Source: an uncultured Roseateles sp.
GTDB lineage: Bacteria; Pseudomonadota; Gammaproteobacteria; Burkholderiales; Burkholderiaceae
Length of the DNA: 38,858 bases
Reading direction: 5' to 3'
Assembly (NCBI GenBank): GCA_946480605.1
Contig: CAMLKW010000014.1
Coordinates: 1-38,858 of the forward strand
Shown here: positions 35,474-38,858 of the stretch, piece after piece
How the letters are laid out: every line of letters starts with the position of its first letter
Numbering within the stretch: position 1 is the stretch's first letter
Notes under the pieces: generated by a model
What the model was told of the DNA's origin: nothing
Database searches by the model: none
The model's input: the letters and a program-made list of their open reading frames with translations, nothing else
Program-made: the position numbers and the translations under genes

Positions 35474-36187
35474 TCAGACGCTGAGCAGCTCGTCCATCCG
35501 GGCCTGGTGGGCCGGCAGGTCGGCTGCGGGGAAGGACAGCACGACTTCGCCGTGCTCGATGACGACGAAGTGATCCGCCAACGGCGCGGCGAAGCGGAAG
35601 TTCTGTTCCACCATGACGATGGTGAAACCCTGGCTCTTGAGTGTGCGGATCATGCGCGCCAGGGCCTGGACGATGACGGGGGCGAGGCCTTCTGAGATCT
35701 CGTCCAGCAGCAGGATGTCGGCGCCCGTGCGCAGGATGCGCGCCACGGCCAGCATCTGCTGCTCGCCGCCGGACAGGCGGGTGCCGGGGCTGTGGCGGCG
35801 CTCGGCGAGGTTGGGGAACATCGCGTAGATCTCGGCCTCGGACATCGCCTTGCCGCGCTTGCTTTTCAGCGGCGGGGGCAGGCGCAGGTTCTCCTCGGCG
35901 GTGAGGCTGGCGAAGATGCCGCGTTCCTCGGGGCAGTAGCCGATGCCCAGCTGGGCGATGCGATGCGTCGCGAGGTCGATGGTTTCCTCGCCGTGGATCT
36001 TGATGGAGCCTTTGCGTGCGCCGGTGAGGCCCAGGATGGCTCTGAGTGTGGTCGTGCGGCCGGCGCCGTTGCGGCCCAGCAGCGTGACGACCTGGCCCGG
36101 CTGCACGCTGAGGTTGATGCCATGCAGGATGTGGCTTTCGCCGTACCAGGCGTGGAGGTTGCTGATTTCGAGTGCTGGGGTGGCCAT
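35474..36187 (-). CDS. livF: ABC transporter ATPase, LivF, with altered Walker A
   Basis: A 237-residue ATPase of the LivF type. Walker A is GRNGAGRTT with arginine at residue 44 (codon 36056-36058) where nearly all ATPases have the nucleotide-binding lysine. The signature LSGGEQQ, Walker B ILLLDE and the ISEGLAP D-loop region are standard. The other motifs being intact and the gene having no other damage suggests that the change is a stable feature or a lineage trait, not decay. LivG, its partner, has a normal lysine. The two ATPases would form a heterodimer with one altered site. Confidence 0.93.
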   Translation of the reverse strand: MATPALEISNLHAWYGESHILHGINLSVQPGQVVTLLGRNGAGRTTTLRAILGLTGARKGSIKIHGEETIDLATHRIAQLGIGYCPEERGIFASLTAEENLRLPPPLKSKRGKAMSEAEIYAMFPNLAERRHSPGTRLSGGEQQMLAVARILRTGADILLLDEISEGLAPVIVQALARMIRTLKSQGFTIVMVEQNFRFAAPLADHFVVIEHGEVVLSFPAADLPAHQARMDELLSV

Positions 36188-36257
36188 GTTTTTCAGCTCG
36201 CTCGGTACTTCAGGTGGGTGGCGAGTGCCGTGCCCGAAGGCTTATGCATAAGGGCCA

Positions 36258-37028
36258 TCAATGCGCCCCCACCAACTCAGTCGCCTCGGTGCCCATGTAA
36301 GCCTCCAATACCGCCGGATGCTTGGACACCGTCGCGTAGTCCCCTTCCGCCAGCACAGCGCCGCGCGCCAGCACCGTGATGCGGTCAGCAATGCTGGCCA
36401 CCACCTTCATGTTGTGCTCCACCATCAGCACCGTGCGCCCCTCGGCCACGCGCTTGATCAGCGCCGTCACGCGGTCCACGTCCTCGTGCCCCATGCCCTG
36501 CGTGGGTTCGTCCAGCAGCATCAGCTGCGGCTCCATGGCCATCGTCGTGGCGATCTCCAAAGCCCGCTTGCGGCCGTAGGGAAGGTCGGCGGCCTTCAAA
36601 TGGGCCATGTCGCGCAGGTCCACCAGCTCCAGCAGCGCCAGCACCTTGGCGTCCAGCGTCTTCAGCCCGGTCAGCCCCTTCCAGAAATGGAAGCTGGTGC
36701 CGGTGAAGCGCTGCAGGCCGATGCGCACGTTCTCCAGCACCGTCAGGTGCGGGAACACGGCCGAGATCTGGAACGAGCGGATGACGCCGCGGCGCGCGAT
36801 CTGCGCCGAGGTCTCGCCGGTGATGTCGTGGCCCGCGAACACGATGCGCCCGCGCGTGGGCGTCAGGAACTTGGTCAGCAGGTTGAAGCAGGTCGTCTTG
36901 CCCGCGCCGTTGGGACCCAGCAGCGCGTGGATGTGGCCGCGCTGCACCCGCAGATTGACGGAGTCCACGGCGGTGAAGCCCTTGAACTCCTTGGTCAGGT
37001 CTTGTGTCTCGAGGATGAATTCGCTCAT
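36258..37028 (-). CDS. livG: ABC transporter ATPase, LivG
   Basis: A 256-residue ATPase of the LivG type with Walker A GPNGAGKTT, the LivG insertion around FHFWKGLTGLK, Walker B LMLLDEPTQGMGHEDVDR and the switch His in VEHNMKVV. It lacks a canonical LSGGQ: the corresponding stretch reads LPYGRKRALEIA, as is usual in LivG. Together with LivF it drives the permeases. It lies 62 nt downstream of the hydrolase gene. Confidence 0.95.
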   Translation of the reverse strand: MSEFILETQDLTKEFKGFTAVDSVNLRVQRGHIHALLGPNGAGKTTCFNLLTKFLTPTRGRIVFAGHDITGETSAQIARRGVIRSFQISAVFPHLTVLENVRIGLQRFTGTSFHFWKGLTGLKTLDAKVLALLELVDLRDMAHLKAADLPYGRKRALEIATTMAMEPQLMLLDEPTQGMGHEDVDRVTALIKRVAEGRTVLMVEHNMKVVASIADRITVLARGAVLAEGDYATVSKHPAVLEAYMGTEATELVGAH

Positions 37029-37090
37029 GGCGTCTCGTCGGTGAGATGCGCGACTCTAGGCTGCGAGCCTGCACACTGGCTTACGTGGTT

Positions 37091-37933
37091 TCATGGGGTT
37101 TCGCCCGCGGCGAGGAAGCGCTCGATGAGGCCGATCTGCTCGGGCGTGTTCAGCGCTGGTGCATGGCCGCAGTCGGGGATGACGGCCACCGCCGCGCGCG
37201 GCCCACGCTCGCGCATCGCCTGCGCGGTCTCTGCCGTCAGCAGCGTCGATTGCTCGCCGCGCAGGCACAGCACGGGCAGGTCCAGCTGGTCCCATGCAGA
37301 CCACAGCGAATAGTCGTCGGGGTGGTGCTGGAACTGCGCCACCAGCGCGGGGTCGTAGTGCGTCGTCACGCGGCCATCGGGCAGGCGGCGCAGCGAGTGT
37401 TCGGTGAGCGCGCGCCATTGCGTGTCACTCAGGTGACCGAAGCTCGCATAGATCTCGCGGAAGTAGCGCTCCAGCTCGCTCACCGTCGCGAAGCTGGGCG
37501 GCTGGCCGGCGTAGGTCTTGATGCGCTCCAGCGCCGGTGCGGCCAGCTCGGGGCCGTTGTCGTTCAGCACCAGGCGACGGATGCGCCCGCGCAGCCGCGT
37601 GGCCGCGGCCAGCGTGCCGATGGCGCCGCCCATGGACGTGCCCACCCAGTGCACCTTCCCCAGGCCCAGCTGGTCCAGCAAGGCCTCCGCCTGCTCCACA
37701 TAGACGTCCAGGCAGTACTCGCGCGCCGGGTCTGCCGCCCACTGCGACAGGCCACGGCCCGGCGTGTCGGGGCAGACGACATGCCAGCGCGCGCTCAAGG
37801 CCTGCGCGAAGTCGTCGAAGTCGCGGCCGCTACGCGCCAGCCCATGCCAGGCGATGACGGTGGGCGCGCTGGCATCGCCCCATTCGGTGATGTGGATCTC
37901 GCGACCCCCGCAGCTGACGTAGCGCGACTTCAT
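37091..37933 (-). CDS. alpha/beta hydrolase
   Basis: A 280-residue alpha/beta hydrolase without a signal peptide. The oxyanion stretch is HGLARSGRDF (30-39), the nucleophile elbow GTSMGG has Ser100, and the catalytic histidine is in CGHAPALNTPEQ near the end. The aspartate usually found in LRGxxSDLL is threonine here (LRGEQSTLL), so the acid must come from another residue or activity is lowered. Its ATG overlaps the stop of the second LivM-type gene (ATGA). Set within a Liv operon, it may release the transported solute by hydrolysing an ester or amide, or act on the product. Confidence 0.88.
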   Translation of the reverse strand: MKSRYVSCGGREIHITEWGDASAPTVIAWHGLARSGRDFDDFAQALSARWHVVCPDTPGRGLSQWAADPAREYCLDVYVEQAEALLDQLGLGKVHWVGTSMGGAIGTLAAATRLRGRIRRLVLNDNGPELAAPALERIKTYAGQPPSFATVSELERYFREIYASFGHLSDTQWRALTEHSLRRLPDGRVTTHYDPALVAQFQHHPDDYSLWSAWDQLDLPVLCLRGEQSTLLTAETAQAMRERGPRAAVAVIPDCGHAPALNTPEQIGLIERFLAAGETP

Positions 37934-38858
37934 GGCTTGCTCTTCCTCCCACGAGTCCACGCCGCCAGCCGCAACCGCCCGACGATGCCGCCGGGGAAGT
38001 GGTAGACGGCCAGCACGAACAGCAGGCCCAGCCACAACAGCCAGCGGTCGGGCGACACCAGTGTGCTCAGCACCGGCAGGCCCTCGACCAGCGAGCCCGC
38101 GCCCCTCAGCAGCGCCTGCAGGTAGTTCTGCGCGACGATGAACAGCACGCTGCCGATGACGGCGCCGTAGATGGACCCCATGCCGCCGATGACGACGATG
38201 AGCAGCAGGTCCAGCATGATCTCCATGCTCATGGCCGTCTCGGGGCCGGTGTAGCGCAGCCAGAGAGCCAGCAGCGCGCCGCCGCAGCAGGCCACGAGCG
38301 CCGCGATGACGTTGGCGCCGGTGCGATAGACCACCGGGCGATAGCCGATGGCCTCGGCGCGGAACTCGTTCTCGCGGATGGCCTGCAGCACGCGGCCGAA
38401 CGGCGAGTTGACGATGCGCAGCAGCAGCAGGATCAGCGCGGTGACGGCGGCGAACAACAGGTAGTAGGTCAGCAGCCGGCCGTCCAGCGTGACGCCGAGG
38501 AACGGCTCTTCCATGAACTCGGTCGATGGCCTCAGCAGCTCGGGCAACTGGAAGTTCAGGCCGTCCTCGCCGCCGGTGAAGTCGCTGAGCTGCGAGCACA
38601 GCGTCATGAAGGCCGAGGCCACGGCCAGCGTGATCATTGCGAAGAAGATCGCTTTCACGCGCAGGCTGGCCAGGCCCATCGCCAGCGCCAGCACGGCGGA
38701 GAGCGCCAGCGCGGCGGCGAAGCCGATGGCCAGCGAGCCCCAGTCCGGCCCCAGCCGCGTCGACGCGATCGCGATGCCGTAGGCGCCGATGCCGACGAAC
38801 ATCGTGTGCGCGAAGCTGACGATGCCGGTGTAGCCCAGCAGCAGGTCGTAGCTGGCCA
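37930..38858 (-). CDS. second LivM-type permease, 5' end outside window
   Basis: A LivM-type permease whose frame runs off the right edge: upstream of an internal ATG at 38802 the frame reads LLLGYTGIVSFAHT, a conserved part of the family, so the true start lies outside. About 309 residues are visible. Features are the coupling loop FGRVLQAIRENEFRAEAIGYR, MLDLLLIVVIGGMGSIYG and a C-terminal basic tail. It is only loosely similar to the LivM at 32.4 kb and overlaps the hydrolase by 4 nt, so one operon likely carries two LivM proteins, probably with a second LivH outside the window. Confidence 0.92.
   Translation of the reverse strand, partial: ASYDLLLGYTGIVSFAHTMFVGIGAYGIAIASTRLGPDWGSLAIGFAAALALSAVLALAMGLASLRVKAIFFAMITLAVASAFMTLCSQLSDFTGGEDGLNFQLPELLRPSTEFMEEPFLGVTLDGRLLTYYLLFAAVTALILLLLRIVNSPFGRVLQAIRENEFRAEAIGYRPVVYRTGANVIAALVACCGGALLALWLRYTGPETAMSMEIMLDLLLIVVIGGMGSIYGAVIGSVLFIVAQNYLQALLRGAGSLVEGLPVLSTLVSPDRWLLWLGLLFVLAVYHFPGGIVGRLRLAAWTRGRKSKP

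Overview
The window is about 70% GC, tightly packed chromosomal DNA whose families (DUF2145, FeeM-type N-acyl amino acid synthase, PEP-CTERM-like protein, LivFGHMK with an alpha/beta hydrolase, penicillin-binding protein 1C beside alpha-2-macroglobulin) point to a Gram-negative betaproteobacterium of the order Burkholderiales, probably near Rubrivivax, Leptothrix or Roseateles. The placement is inferred from gene content; no rRNA or tRNA gene was seen.

Layout. (1) 1-3.2 kb: the end of a glutathione S-transferase gene, an alpha-oxoamine synthase, and a two-gene secreted-protein operon with DUF2145. (2) 3.2-5.9 kb: a copper-export operon, copA then a CueR-type regulator, behind a MerR-type promoter with a 19-nt spacer. 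(3) 5.9-7.8 kb: a LytS/LytTR two-component pair. (4) 7.9-9.9 kb: three exported proteins led by an S41 peptidase. (5) 9.9-14.5 kb: an ankyrin protein, a small GIY-YIG-like protein, a three-gene operon with a trypsin-like protease behind a cold-shock gene, a FeeM-like synthase and a membrane-anchored receiver protein. (6) 14.7-19.4 kb: a signalling module of a Ser/Thr kinase, a Pro/Ala-repeat lipoprotein and a divergent ECF sigma factor. (7) 19.4-30.2 kb: pbpC and the alpha-2-macroglobulin gene, which act as a pair in other bacteria, here separated by about 3.4 kb of accessory genes: DUF5329, GNAT, a VapBC-type toxin-antitoxin pair, a markedly AT-richer PEP-CTERM-like gene and a frameshifted ORF6N gene. 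(8) 30.3-32.4 kb: an AraC regulator divergent from an EamA transporter. (9) 32.4 kb to the end: a branched-chain amino acid-type ABC transporter operon on the minus strand, with a second LivM-type permease and an alpha/beta hydrolase.

Many adjacent genes overlap by 1-4 nt (ATGA, GTGA or TGATG), so translational coupling is common. The points most worth checking are the split pbpC/alpha-2-macroglobulin locus and its AT-rich island with 10-bp flanking repeats, the protease operon starting at the cold-shock terminator, the receiver protein on a long coiled coil, the kinase/lipoprotein/sigma module, and a Walker A lysine-to-arginine change in LivF. None is proven to be a new system from sequence alone.
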